Below are positions 1 through 8,882 of a DNA stretch of 35,668 bases, piece after piece. The first letter of the stretch is position 1. Each line of letters begins with the position of its first letter. Under the pieces are notes generated by a model that had not been told where the DNA came from, made no database searches, and saw only the letters and a program-made list of their open reading frames with translations. The stretch comes from a virus. The stretch spans positions 1 through 35,668 of the IMG/VR virus record IMGVR_UViG_3300034107_001581; one strand, given 5' to 3'. The translations under genes were made by a program, and so were the position numbers.

Positions 1-409
1 TTTCAACATCATCTGTAATAAAAATTGAGTTTACTGTACTTATATTATATTTTAAGATTAAATTATCAAAATTATCAGCGTCAATATTTTCTATAATCTC
101 TTCAACTAATCCTAATTTCACTAAGAAACCAAATTTAGAATTAAGTTTTTTGTTTGAATAAGGATTTTGATTACTTGAATATATTAATACTTTATACCCA
201 ATATATTTACAATTAAGTAAAATATCATAGTTATTGTCCCCGAAACTCTTTGCTCTTTCTGTATCATTTATTTGTTTATTTTTTTGATTATTAAACCGCC
301 AGTTTCTTAAAGAGCGGAACAAAACAAATTTTGCTAGTTTTAAACTGAAATCAAACAAATTATCATTTGCCGGTATGAAAGCGTATTTTTTTGTCCCGTA
401 ATTCTTCAT
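1..409 (-). CDS. Hypothetical protein, C-terminus cut by window edge
   Basis: The reading frame starts at an ATG on the minus strand at 407-409 and stays open for 136 codons to the window edge, so only the N-terminal part is visible. It begins MKNYGTKKYAFIPANDNL and contains a basic aromatic stretch (FRSLRNWRFNN) near residues 35-45, then a polar segment. No signal peptide, membrane helix or recognised motif was seen. A nearly identical copy starts at 35260 on the plus strand, and both copies stay open over the whole visible length, which supports a real gene. It diverges from the lipoprotein gene at 545 across a 135-nt spacer. I do not recognise the family. Confidence 0.65.
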   Translation of the reverse strand, partial: MKNYGTKKYAFIPANDNLFDFSLKLAKFVLFRSLRNWRFNNQKNKQINDTERAKSFGDNNYDILLNCKYIGYKVLIYSSNQNPYSNKKLNSKFGFLVKLGLVEEIIENIDADNFDNLILKYNISTVNSIFITDDVE

Positions 410-544
410 TTAGTGGCTATATGTTTTAAAGTTATTTCATTTTTCTAATTAATAATGTTTTATATCCAAAAAGTTACAAGGTTGTAAAGAATGTTTCAAT
501 CAAACATAGAGCGGTAATTTTGAATAAACCATAAAAATACCACT
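410..544. promoter_or_regulatory. Divergent intergenic region of the left repeat
   Basis: This spacer separates the minus-strand partial gene from the plus-strand lipoprotein gene, so it should hold both promoters. It is nearly identical to 35125-35259 except for a small block at about 493-506, where roughly 7 of 14 bases differ. In the left copy that block forms a short inverted repeat, ATGTTT-CAATC-AAACAT. No convincing Bacteroidota -33/-7 promoter pair was identified. Confidence 0.35.
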
Positions 545-1096
545 ATGAAAGCCCTAATCCTATCACTTTGCATAATCATCATTTTTACAAAATGTAGTCA
601 TACCCGCCTTGTAACAGAGCAATTTATTAAAAATGAAATTGAAAAACACGAGAATAAAGAGTTTAGTTCAATTAGGATATACTCTTTATACAAGAAGAAA
701 TTAAGTGATGTAACTTTTATAGAGCTTTCTGGTTATAAATACAATAGCGAAAAGAAATTAGTAATTACAGTAGATAAACTAAGTGCATTAAAAAAAGCTT
801 TCAAAGAAGACGCAACTAAATTGCAAAAAACTAGATTTGTTGTACTAGATGAGGAACAATGCAAGGGGATTTTAAATACTTACCTAGATTTACGTATACG
901 TATTGAAAATGAAAAACAAAAAAGAAGCGAGGATATTTACTCTGACTACACGGTGTCAAAAGACTTATTTGTAAGTTTTAAAAGAATGAGTAAAAATCAA
1001 AGAATGGAGAAAATGGACCTTTGGATTAATGGAGAAAAGTACACGGTTGTTACAAAAGAAATTATTAGTAAACTGAACAAGTTTATTGAGTATTAA
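545..1096 (+). CDS. Small putative lipoprotein, left copy
   Basis: A 183-aa protein with an N-terminal hydrophobic segment (residues 2-15) ending in FTKC, which fits a relaxed lipobox with Cys17 as the lipidated residue. The rest is charged and lysine-rich with no recognised domain. A second copy lies at 34573-35124 on the other strand. The two genes differ at about 44 of 552 nucleotides but only 8 amino acids, so most changes are silent and both copies appear to be kept under purifying selection. The start is the first ATG and precedes the signal sequence directly. It may be an envelope or immunity-type protein, but nothing in the sequence shows the function. Confidence 0.75.
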   Translation: MKALILSLCIIIIFTKCSHTRLVTEQFIKNEIEKHENKEFSSIRIYSLYKKKLSDVTFIELSGYKYNSEKKLVITVDKLSALKKAFKEDATKLQKTRFVVLDEEQCKGILNTYLDLRIRIENEKQKRSEDIYSDYTVSKDLFVSFKRMSKNQRMEKMDLWINGEKYTVVTKEIISKLNKFIEY

Positions 1097-1104
1097 ATTT
1101 TTAT

Positions 1105-1248
1105 ATGAAAATTTCACAATCCAATTTAAATCAAGATTACATTACAGATGAAAACCAACGAAAACAACAATTTAAAAATAACACCACCCAAGAGTTTGCA
1201 GGAGAGAAAGGAAGCAATAATACTTATTTTAATGAAAGCGAAGGCTAA
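1105..1248 (+). pseudogene. Possible remnant of a longer gene tail
   Basis: A 47-codon frame starts 8 nt after the lipoprotein stop. Its end (residues QEFAGEKGSNN...) resembles a frame on the minus strand at 34448-34572 that reads KEFTGEERGNKNP and lacks an ATG of its own. Both look like C-terminal tails of a lost gene lying downstream of the lipoprotein gene. The copies are far more divergent here than in the neighbouring repeat, as expected for decaying sequence. It could instead be a short real gene. Confidence 0.3.
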
Positions 1249-1398
1249 TAGAACGAAAAAGAATGATGATTCGAAAAAAAATGGTTGAATAGGCCTGAAT
1301 CTTTAAAGGTAGTTTAATCTTTTTACCAGCTTCAATAATCTTCGTGGGGAGTAGATTGAAATACTACTGTTTTCAATTTATTGTTTAAAAGAAAAACT

Positions 1399-1414
1399 CT
1401 GATTAAATCATCAG
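1399..1414 (-). terminator. Weak terminator-like stem downstream of rloC
   Basis: Read on the minus strand, CTGAT-gattta-ATCAG is followed closely by a T-rich run (TTTTTCTTTT). It lies about 20 nt past the rloC stop codon. The stem is only 5 bp, so the call rests mainly on position. Confidence 0.3.
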
Positions 1415-1432
1415 GATAAAAATGTGTAATAA

Positions 1433-3808
1433 TTAATTAATACTTTCCATTAGAGCATTAAACTGTTCAATGTCTTTCTCTTTTATTTTGTCAATTAATA
1501 ATTTAGCACACTCCTCAACTTCTTCAACGTCCATTGGCTTACAGCCTCTATCGATATAGGTTAAATGTGAATATTCATTTATAACCCTATTTAATAGAGT
1601 TGGAACTTGGTTGTCAAATAATTTACCTAAATTTTTAAGAGGATCATCTGTATTTGGGAATTTATAGAATAAATAGCATTCAAGAAATTTCCTCATGTTA
1701 TTAGGCAAATTATAAAGTTGATGATATGTGTTTTCTAGTTTGATTTTTTTATCGCCTTTTACTTCCTTATAGACATTGTAAATCTGTTCAAACAAATAAT
1801 TAAATTCTGTTGTATAATCCCTAAGATGGGATGGCATTGAAACTATGACACTCTTTTTTTCTGTCTTTTTATGCTGTCGTTCAACCATAAAATGATTAAT
1901 ACTATTCTTTTCATCAGGTTTTGTTAGCCTTTTAATGTACTTCAAAAAATCTAAGTTATGAGTTGAAATAAACAATTGTTCGTATTTCTTAGGTTTAGTA
2001 ATAATCGTTTCTATTAAACTAAACATTGAAAAAATATGATTGCTGTCCAAACTTGAAATTGGGTCATCAATATAAATAATCAGTTTTTTACTAATTAAAT
2101 CATCTTTTAGTAAATCTTCTATTTTCGCAATAAAATAACAAAACGAAATCAAACTACATTCACCTTCACTTAAATTTTTCGCTTCAACTTTGTCACGAGT
2201 GATTTTGAATTTAATGTTTGGTGCAACCCCATCTGGAATTAATTTTAACTCTTCATGTCCGAAGAATTGAGCTAAGTGTGTATTAACTAACTCTGCACCC
2301 TTTGATTCGTCATCACCTGCCGCTTTTAGTATTCTTCTCTTTTCTTCTAAGTCTTTAATTTCATTATTAATTACAGATAACGTACCATTTTGATTTGATA
2401 CAGCTAATTCAGAGGAAGTTAGGGCAGAAATTTTGCTTGGGTAATTAATTGATTTAATGAAATTAGCTACTTCTGATTTTCTTAATTCAGTTCTGTATGT
2501 GATTTGATCCTTATCTAAGGTATCAGTTCTGCTGTTATTACCTATTATAAGTTCATTTAGTGAAGTAAATAAATCATTAAAGTCATTTGTTAAATCTATT
2601 GCTGTATTTGGTTCAATAGCCTCAAATATATTTTGTTCTCTTGCTTCAAGTGATTCAATTAGAGATTTAATGTTTTTATCTAATTCACTTTTAAGGTTTT
2701 TCCATTTTAGATTAAGTGCTTCGAAGTTTACTTGATTAATTAAATAGAAATTTTCTTTTTTAAATTGCCAATACTCTTTAATTATTGGCTCATAAGCTTG
2801 AAGTGTTTTTATATAACTTTTAATTCCTTTTCTTAGTGCTTCTGACTCTAAATTAAAGTGTTCATCTAACTTTACCCATAAATCAGGCGGCAATACATTG
2901 CCACAAAAAGCACAGCTTTCCCTTTTTTCTTTATGTTTCTCGATACCGTCTCTAACCCAATTTTGTAGCAAAGAATCATTTACTAAATCAGTAAGTAGTT
3001 TATTAGGTTTTATTACTTTACTTAATAACTCATTTACTTTTGTTTGATGATCTGTAAAACCGATGTTCTTATTTACAATTGGGTTTATTTTTGGCAAAGA
3101 AATTTCTTTTAAAGCTAATTTTAATGTTTCAGTTTTCTCAATAGGCAATATATAAGATTCAGTATTTTCCAACACTAAAGCTATATCTTCTCTTAAATCA
3201 TTTGTTTGATATGTTTTCTTACTACTAGTTGGAACAAATAGATTGGGGTTTATTTTTATTTCATTATTTGCCTTATATTTTAAGGTACCTTCTAATTCAT
3301 TACTTTTAGTACTATGTTCACTCTTTTTTGTCAAATAAAGTTGTTCTGCTTCTGATTGTTCAAATAACAGGCCTTTCTTTTCTTCTAAATTGCCAAGTGC
3401 ATCATCAATTACCTTAATCTGATTATTTATATCATTATTTACTTCACCTAAAATTGTAAATGGTTCAATAGTTCCATCATCATTATGCAACCAACCCAAA
3501 TTATCTTTAACGAAATCTGAATTATAAACACAAATATTTAATTCACTCTTTTTTTGAATTAGATTGGCATTTGTTACTGTGCCACCATCTAATTCTTGAA
3601 AAACGAAATCTGCATTTGTATAATTTTTGTGTAGTTCCCCTTTTTCTATACATCTGAAAACCCTTGATAAAGTTGTTTTTCCAGAATAATTTCTACCATA
3701 AATTATATTTAATCTTTTAAATATACTTTCAGGATTGTTCCCAACATTTGGATTCCATTGATAATCGCTGAAAATGCCAAATTGATTAATGTCAATTTTT
3801 GTGAACAT
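1433..3808 (-). CDS. rloC: RloC-type anticodon nuclease (AAA/ABC ATPase with zinc hook)
   Basis: A 791-aa protein of the PrrC/RloC family. Walker A is GRNYSGKTT at residues 38-46. A CAFC zinc-hook motif (Cys299, Cys302) sits in the middle of a long helical, probably coiled-coil region. The ABC signature NLSEGE is near 545, and Walker B LIIYIDDPISSLD near 575-587. The C-terminus carries the nuclease triad pattern known from PrrC: Arg706 and Glu710 spaced R-x3-E, then His748. In the family, RloC cuts tRNA in the anticodon loop and removes the wobble nucleotide. The zinc hook separates it from PrrC. The gene is monocistronic and divergent from the damage-response operon at 4004. Family members often sit beside type I restriction genes; here the nearest hsd operon is over 20 kb away. 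The start is the ATG just before the conserved N-terminal ATPase strand. Confidence 0.9.
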   Translation of the reverse strand: MFTKIDINQFGIFSDYQWNPNVGNNPESIFKRLNIIYGRNYSGKTTLSRVFRCIEKGELHKNYTNADFVFQELDGGTVTNANLIQKKSELNICVYNSDFVKDNLGWLHNDDGTIEPFTILGEVNNDINNQIKVIDDALGNLEEKKGLLFEQSEAEQLYLTKKSEHSTKSNELEGTLKYKANNEIKINPNLFVPTSSKKTYQTNDLREDIALVLENTESYILPIEKTETLKLALKEISLPKINPIVNKNIGFTDHQTKVNELLSKVIKPNKLLTDLVNDSLLQNWVRDGIEKHKEKRESCAFCGNVLPPDLWVKLDEHFNLESEALRKGIKSYIKTLQAYEPIIKEYWQFKKENFYLINQVNFEALNLKWKNLKSELDKNIKSLIESLEAREQNIFEAIEPNTAIDLTNDFNDLFTSLNELIIGNNSRTDTLDKDQITYRTELRKSEVANFIKSINYPSKISALTSSELAVSNQNGTLSVINNEIKDLEEKRRILKAAGDDESKGAELVNTHLAQFFGHEELKLIPDGVAPNIKFKITRDKVEAKNLSEGECSLISFCYFIAKIEDLLKDDLISKKLIIYIDDPISSLDSNHIFSMFSLIETIITKPKKYEQLFISTHNLDFLKYIKRLTKPDEKNSINHFMVERQHKKTEKKSVIVSMPSHLRDYTTEFNYLFEQIYNVYKEVKGDKKIKLENTYHQLYNLPNNMRKFLECYLFYKFPNTDDPLKNLGKLFDNQVPTLLNRVINEYSHLTYIDRGCKPMDVEEVEECAKLLIDKIKEKDIEQFNALMESIN

Positions 3809-4003
3809 AAAATTATTTTTAATACTATCTAATTTGAAGCTAAGTAAAAATAATGAAATAACTCAATCTTAATCATTTGCTATTACATTTAATAACCTAC
3901 ACTACTTTAAATCAATCATTTAGATGCAATTGAAATGTTTTGCTACGTTTTGTAGCAAAACATCACTTTAAAGTGTAGTAATTTTAAGTATTCAAATAAG
4001 TAG
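3809..4003. promoter_or_regulatory. Divergent rloC/dinB control region with two palindromes
   Basis: This 195-nt spacer serves both rloC (minus) and the dinB operon (plus). At 3936-3962 there is a perfect 11-bp inverted repeat, TGTTTTGCTAC / GTAGCAAAACA, around a 5-nt centre. One base further on, 3964-3975 is a perfect 12-bp palindrome, CACTTTAAAGTG, ending 28 nt before the dinB ATG. Their position suggests a dimeric repressor site, possibly for a LexA-like or S24-type damage regulator. No such regulator gene is in the window. A role in transcription termination is unlikely because no T-run follows. Confidence 0.6.
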
Positions 4004-5179
4004 ATGGAAAGAACGATTGTGCATATGGATTTGGATAGCTTTTTTATTTCGGTAGAAAGGTTGATGGATTCCTCTTTAATTGGGAAACCTGTAATTGTTG
4101 GTGGTACTTCTGACAGGGGCGTTGTTGCATCTTGTAGTTATGAGGCTCGAAAGTTTGGTGTACATGCTGCTATGCCTACCCGAATGGCAAAGCAACTTTG
4201 TCCGCATGCTATTTTTATAAGGGGAGATATGGACGCGTACTCTAAACACTCAAATATTGTAACACAAATAATAGAAAGTGAAGCGCCTTTATTTGAAAAG
4301 GCAAGTATTGATGAGCATTATTTAGAAATTACTGGTATGGATAAGTATGTTAAAAATAGCATGCTTTGGAGCCATGAGCTGAGAGAGAAAATCATCAAAG
4401 AAACTGGCTTGCCAATTTCTTTTGGAATGTCGGAAAACAAAACAGTTTCTAAAATAGCTACAAGCGAATCAAAACCAAATGGAGAAAAGCAAATACTACA
4501 TGGTTTAGAAAAGTCTTTTTTAGCTCCTTTATCTATTCGTAAAATCCCTGGCATTGGAGAAAAAACAAATTCTACTTTGCAAAAAATGGGTATTTCAAAA
4601 ATTGAGACTATTCAAAATATGCCCATGATTGCCATGCAAAAGGTTTTGCAAGATAATGGGGCAACTATATGGCGTAAGGCAAATGGTATTGATAAAAGCC
4701 CTATTGAGCCTTTTACAGAGCAAAAAAGCATGAGTAAAGAAACTACGTTTGATAAAGACACTACCAATGCCGAACTATTGCAAAATATGTTAGTTGCTAT
4801 GATTGATACATTAGCCTTTGATTTAAGAAAATTACAAAAGGTTACTGGTTGTGTTACTATTAAATTAAAATATTCTGATTTTCAAACTCATACGTTTCAA
4901 GCAACCATACCTTATACAGCTTCTGACCATGTGCTTTTGCAAAAAGCAACTGAGCTGTTTCAAAAAAATTATAACCGAAGAGTTTTAATTAGATTGATAG
5001 GCGTAAAGTTTAGCAATTTAGTTTCGGGTTTTAATCAAATTAATTTGTTTGATGATACTGAAGAGAAAATTAATTTATATAATGCCCTTGATAAAATACG
5101 ATTACGCTTTGGAGAAAAAGCCATAGGCAAAGCCGTTGGCCTAAAAGAAAAAAAAGATACCAACGAACATGATACTTAA
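4004..5179 (+). CDS. dinB: DNA polymerase IV (Y-family translesion polymerase)
   Basis: A 391-aa Y-family polymerase. It has the N-terminal catalytic motif HMDLDSFF (Asp9, with Phe13/Phe14 in the steric-gate area) and the second catalytic motif SIDE with Asp103 and Glu104. A helix-hairpin-helix segment reads IRKIPGIGEKT near 180, followed by the little-finger region. A clamp-binding pentapeptide, QINLF, lies near residues 345-349, about 42 residues before the end. The enzyme copies past damaged template bases at low fidelity. It is the first gene of a damage-tolerance operon and its stop overlaps the start of the dnaE-type gene by 11 nt, which suggests coupled translation. The palindromes just upstream are the likely control point. 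Confidence 0.93.
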   Translation: MERTIVHMDLDSFFISVERLMDSSLIGKPVIVGGTSDRGVVASCSYEARKFGVHAAMPTRMAKQLCPHAIFIRGDMDAYSKHSNIVTQIIESEAPLFEKASIDEHYLEITGMDKYVKNSMLWSHELREKIIKETGLPISFGMSENKTVSKIATSESKPNGEKQILHGLEKSFLAPLSIRKIPGIGEKTNSTLQKMGISKIETIQNMPMIAMQKVLQDNGATIWRKANGIDKSPIEPFTEQKSMSKETTFDKDTTNAELLQNMLVAMIDTLAFDLRKLQKVTGCVTIKLKYSDFQTHTFQATIPYTASDHVLLQKATELFQKNYNRRVLIRLIGVKFSNLVSGFNQINLFDDTEEKINLYNALDKIRLRFGEKAIGKAVGLKEKKDTNEHDT

Positions 5180-8108
5180 TGGCCACTCTTATTACAGTTT
5201 AAGGTATGGCACATTATCCATTAAAGAATTAATAGACATTGCCAAAACCAACCAATACAATTGTATTGCTTTAACTGATATAAATAACACATCGGGCGTT
5301 TTACATTTTGTAAAGGCGTGTTATGATAATAGCATTAAACCAATTGTAGGGGCTGAGTTTAGAAAAGAAAATGAACTGTTATATGTAGCTATTGCCATTA
5401 ATAATGAAGGCTTTAGGGAAATTAACGAACTTTTAACTTTAACTAATTTAACTGGCGTGCCTTATCCTGAAAAGCCAGTATTTGAAAATTGTTATGTGAT
5501 ATACCCTTATGGTAAAGTTAATTTCCCGCTAAAAGACAATGAATATATTGGTGTACGGTTGGGCGACTTAACTAAAATTGTAGTTGAGAAAAAAGTGTTG
5601 CAAAAAAAATATGTAATACTGCAAAGTTCCACTTTTAAAAATAAACAAGGTTATGTGATACATAAAAAATTAAGAGCCATTGACCTTAATTTATTATTTG
5701 AGCAATTAAAGCCTGAACACTATGCACGAATTGATGAGTACATAGTGCCTAAACAAAAGCTGTTAGAGTATTTTGATGCTTTTCCGCACATTATACAAAA
5801 CACTAAAAAGCTTTGTACTATTGCCACCTTTGATTATGACTTTAAAGAAATTAAAAATAAGAAGACTTACACAGGTAGCGAATATGAAGACAAGTTACTA
5901 TTAGAGAAACTTGCCTTTGAAGGACTTGCTTTTAGATATAGTAAAACAAATCGTGTGGCGTTGGAGCGTGTGCGTAAAGAGTTGGAAATTATTAGTGAGT
6001 TAGGCTTTTGTGCTTATTTTTTAATTACATGGGATATTATTCAGTTTACTTGGAGTAAACAATATTATCATTATGGCAGAGGAAGTGGCGCAAATAGTAT
6101 TATTGCTTACTGTTTGCGAATAACTGACGTTGATCCTATTGAACTCAATTTATATTTTGAACGGTTCTTAAATCCTAAAAGAAAATCGCCACCCGATTTT
6201 GATATTGATTATAGTTGGAAAGATAGAGATGCTGTTTACGATTATATTTTTGAGCGTTACGGTGCAAAGCATACTGCTTTATTAGGAGCTATGGTAACTT
6301 TTCAGGATAGGTCGATTATTAGGGAAATGGGTAAAATACACGGTTTACCTAAAGAAGATATTGATAGACTGATAAGATACCCAACATCACCTTTAAACGA
6401 ATCGAAAATATGTAAAGAAATACTGGAGCAATACGATGCCATTGAAAGTTTTCCAAGCATACGAAGTATTCACGCAGGAGGTGTTTTAATTAGTGAAGAA
6501 CCTTTAACGTATTATACTGCTTTAGATATGCCACCAAAGGGCTATCAAACCACTCAGTTTGATATGCACATAGCGGAAGACGCTGGTTTTGAAAAACTCG
6601 ATATTTTAAGTCAGAGAGGTTTGGGGCATATTAAAGAAGCAAGGGAATTGATTTATATAAACAAAGGTATTGAAGTAGATATACATCAGATAGAAAAATT
6701 TAAAGTTGATGACGCTTGTAATAAATTATTAGTAAGTGGAAATACAACAGGCTGCTTTTATATTGAAAGCCCTGCTATGCGTATGCTCATACTAAAATTG
6801 CTTTGTGATAATTATTTGACCTTAGTTGCTGCAAGTTCAGTTATACGCCCAGGCGTTGCACGAAGTGGAATGATGGGGTCGTTTATTGAACGTCACCGAA
6901 AATTAAAAACAGTTGATTACTTGCACCCAATAATGAAAGAACAGTTGCAAGAAACTTATGGAGTAATGGTGTACCAAGAAGATGTGTTGAAAATTGCACA
7001 TCACTTTGGCGGTTTGGATTTATCAGATGCTGATGTGTTGCGAAGAATGATGAGCGGAAAGGCTCGTAATCAAAAGCAATTTGAGGAAATAGAACAAAAG
7101 TTTTTTAAGTATTGCGAAAAGCAAAAGTACCCCGAAGGATTAGGAATGAAAGTTTGGAAACAAATTGAATCCTTTGCAGGCTATAGTTTTGCTAAAGGGC
7201 ACTCGGCAAGTTACGCAGGCGAAAGCTACCAAAGTTTGTATTTAAAAGCACATTATCCTTTGGAGTTTATAGTAGCTGTTATTAATAATTTTGGTGGTTT
7301 TTATGGTACTCGTATCTATGTAAATGAAGCTCGTAAACTGGGAGGCATTGTACACTTGCCTTGTGTGAACAATAGCATTTATACTACTATGCTTTACGAC
7401 AAAGATATTTTCTTGGGCTTTATTCATATTAAATCGTTAGGCGAAGAAATTTCGCATAAAATAGTGAATGAGCGTTTAGCGAATGGTAACTATACATCGT
7501 TAGATAATTTTAAAATACGTACTAAAATATCATTAGAGCAATTAATTATTTTAATACGTGTTGATGCGTTCCGTTTTATAGGGCAGGACAAACGAGAGTT
7601 ATTGTGGGAGGCACACATGATTTATAATCCATCGGATTTAAAGCGTAAAGATGTGTCGCTAAGTATGTTTGAAGAGCCCTTAGTGAAATGGAAATTGCCA
7701 AAGCTAGAACGGAATAAAGTAGAAGATGCTTACGATGAAATGGAACTATTGGAGTTTCCGTTAAGCTTGAGCGAATTTGACCTTTTAAAAACAAAATCGA
7801 GGGGAGATTGCAAAGCAAACGACCTCACTAAATTTATAGGTAAAAAAGTACGAATGATAGGCAATTACGTTACACAAAAAACATTGAGAACATCCAATAG
7901 TAAATTAATGGCTTTTGGTACATTTTTAGATAGTGAAGGTAATTACTTTGATACAACACATTTTCCGCCAAGTTTAAAAGCTTATCCATTTAAAGGTTGG
8001 GGCGTTTATTTAGTGTTGGGCAAAGTTGTAGAGGAATTTGGAGTGCCGAGTATTGAAGTAGAAAAAATGGCAAAATTGGATATTGAACAGGACAAAAGAT
8101 TTAGTTAA
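5169..8108 (+). CDS. dnaE: DnaE-type DNA polymerase III alpha, probably error-prone (ImuC/DnaE2-like)
   Basis: A 979-aa C-family polymerase, shorter than a replicative DnaE (about 1160 aa in E. coli). The N-terminal PHP domain starts NGHSYYSLRYG, where the usual H-x-H metal pair reads H-x-Y, and the later TD-H motif reads TDIN, so the PHP site looks degenerate. The palm carries GRGSGANSI near residue 300 and the catalytic PDFDID with Asp343 and Asp345. The fingers region MVYQEDVLKIAH and DADVLRRMMSGK are well kept. A C-terminal OB-like segment is present, but the long tail of replicative DnaE is missing. Linkage to dinB and SRAP points to a translesion role, analogous to the imuB-dnaE2 pair, rather than chromosome replication. 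Confidence 0.92.
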   Translation: MILNGHSYYSLRYGTLSIKELIDIAKTNQYNCIALTDINNTSGVLHFVKACYDNSIKPIVGAEFRKENELLYVAIAINNEGFREINELLTLTNLTGVPYPEKPVFENCYVIYPYGKVNFPLKDNEYIGVRLGDLTKIVVEKKVLQKKYVILQSSTFKNKQGYVIHKKLRAIDLNLLFEQLKPEHYARIDEYIVPKQKLLEYFDAFPHIIQNTKKLCTIATFDYDFKEIKNKKTYTGSEYEDKLLLEKLAFEGLAFRYSKTNRVALERVRKELEIISELGFCAYFLITWDIIQFTWSKQYYHYGRGSGANSIIAYCLRITDVDPIELNLYFERFLNPKRKSPPDFDIDYSWKDRDAVYDYIFERYGAKHTALLGAMVTFQDRSIIREMGKIHGLPKEDIDRLIRYPTSPLNESKICKEILEQYDAIESFPSIRSIHAGGVLISEEPLTYYTALDMPPKGYQTTQFDMHIAEDAGFEKLDILSQRGLGHIKEARELIYINKGIEVDIHQIEKFKVDDACNKLLVSGNTTGCFYIESPAMRMLILKLLCDNYLTLVAASSVIRPGVARSGMMGSFIERHRKLKTVDYLHPIMKEQLQETYGVMVYQEDVLKIAHHFGGLDLSDADVLRRMMSGKARNQKQFEEIEQKFFKYCEKQKYPEGLGMKVWKQIESFAGYSFAKGHSASYAGESYQSLYLKAHYPLEFIVAVINNFGGFYGTRIYVNEARKLGGIVHLPCVNNSIYTTMLYDKDIFLGFIHIKSLGEEISHKIVNERLANGNYTSLDNFKIRTKISLEQLIILIRVDAFRFIGQDKRELLWEAHMIYNPSDLKRKDVSLSMFEEPLVKWKLPKLERNKVEDAYDEMELLEFPLSLSEFDLLKTKSRGDCKANDLTKFIGKKVRMIGNYVTQKTLRTSNSKLMAFGTFLDSEGNYFDTTHFPPSLKAYPFKGWGVYLVLGKVVEEFGVPSIEVEKMAKLDIEQDKRFS

Positions 8109-8135
8109 ACCTTATATTTATACAGAATAAAAACC

Positions 8136-8873
8136 ATGTGTTATAACGTATCAACAAAAAAAGTAAGTAAAGAAACTGAGAAGCAATTTAAAGCAAAAAT
8201 TGATCCTGCTGTAACTGTGCCTTCAAACTATTATGTATCGGGTTTTACACAACCTTTAGTGCCAGTTATAAGCACATTGAACCCTGAACTCATTACAGCT
8301 TTTAATTGGGGCTTAATACCAGATTTTTGTAAAACTGATTTGGATGCAAAAGATATGCAATTAAAAACATTGAACGCCAAAAGTGAAACGGTGTTTACAT
8401 TGCCATCTTTTAAAAATTCGATTAGAGAAAAAAGATGTTTGGTTATAGTTGATGGCTTTTATGAATGGCGAACCATAGGCAAACAGAAATATCCTTATTT
8501 TATACATTACAAGGATAGTGAGGTATTTGCCATGGGCGGTATTTTTAATGATTGGGTAAATAAACAAACAGGCGAACAAACAAAAACATTTTCAATTATT
8601 ACAACACCTGCCAATGAATTAATGGGTAAAATACATAATGCCAAAATGCGAATGCCTTTTATATTACCAAAAGGCACTGAACGTGACTGGCTTAATTTGA
8701 ACTTAAAAGACAATGAAATAGTTGACCTAATGAAACCAATTGCCGAAGGCGAGTTGGAGGCACATACTATTTCAAAACTCATTACCAATAAAAATAAAAA
8801 CCCTGATACGGCTGAGGTGCAATTGGCATTTGAATATCCTGAATTGGCGTTTATTGATAGTTTAGAAACTTAA
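8136..8873 (+). CDS. yedK: SRAP/HMCES-family abasic-site shield protein
   Basis: A 245-aa SRAP-domain protein. Cys2, which becomes the N-terminal residue after Met removal, is the nucleophile that links to abasic sites in single-stranded DNA. Other family residues are present: the Asn in LNAKSET (usually NARSE), Glu in DGFYEW, and His in IHNAKMRMP, which carries an extra residue compared with the usual HxRMP. The family protects abasic sites at stalled forks as a DNA-protein crosslink. The gene follows the dnaE-type gene by 27 nt and is followed by an unknown gene after 9 nt, so all four genes are probably one operon. Confidence 0.92.
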   Translation: MCYNVSTKKVSKETEKQFKAKIDPAVTVPSNYYVSGFTQPLVPVISTLNPELITAFNWGLIPDFCKTDLDAKDMQLKTLNAKSETVFTLPSFKNSIREKRCLVIVDGFYEWRTIGKQKYPYFIHYKDSEVFAMGGIFNDWVNKQTGEQTKTFSIITTPANELMGKIHNAKMRMPFILPKGTERDWLNLNLKDNEIVDLMKPIAEGELEAHTISKLITNKNKNPDTAEVQLAFEYPELAFIDSLET

Positions 8874-8882
8874 AAACAAAAC

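Larger units (their letters stand above)
1..1292. repeat. Left copy of a terminal inverted repeat
   Basis: Positions 1-1096 correspond base for base, without an indel, to the reverse complement of 34573-35668. The first 64 nt are identical. By eye there are about 9 differences in the outer 409 nt and about 44 in the 552-nt lipoprotein gene. Beyond 1096 weaker similarity continues to a shared TTGAATAG ending at 1292, with a length difference of about 47 nt between the copies. The repeat probably continues outside the window, because identity is highest at the edge. Confidence 0.93.

Noticed and set aside
1433-3808. SMC/Rad50-type repair ATPase
   Set aside because: The zinc hook and ATPase are similar, but the R-x3-E...H triad at the C-terminus and the length fit RloC better.
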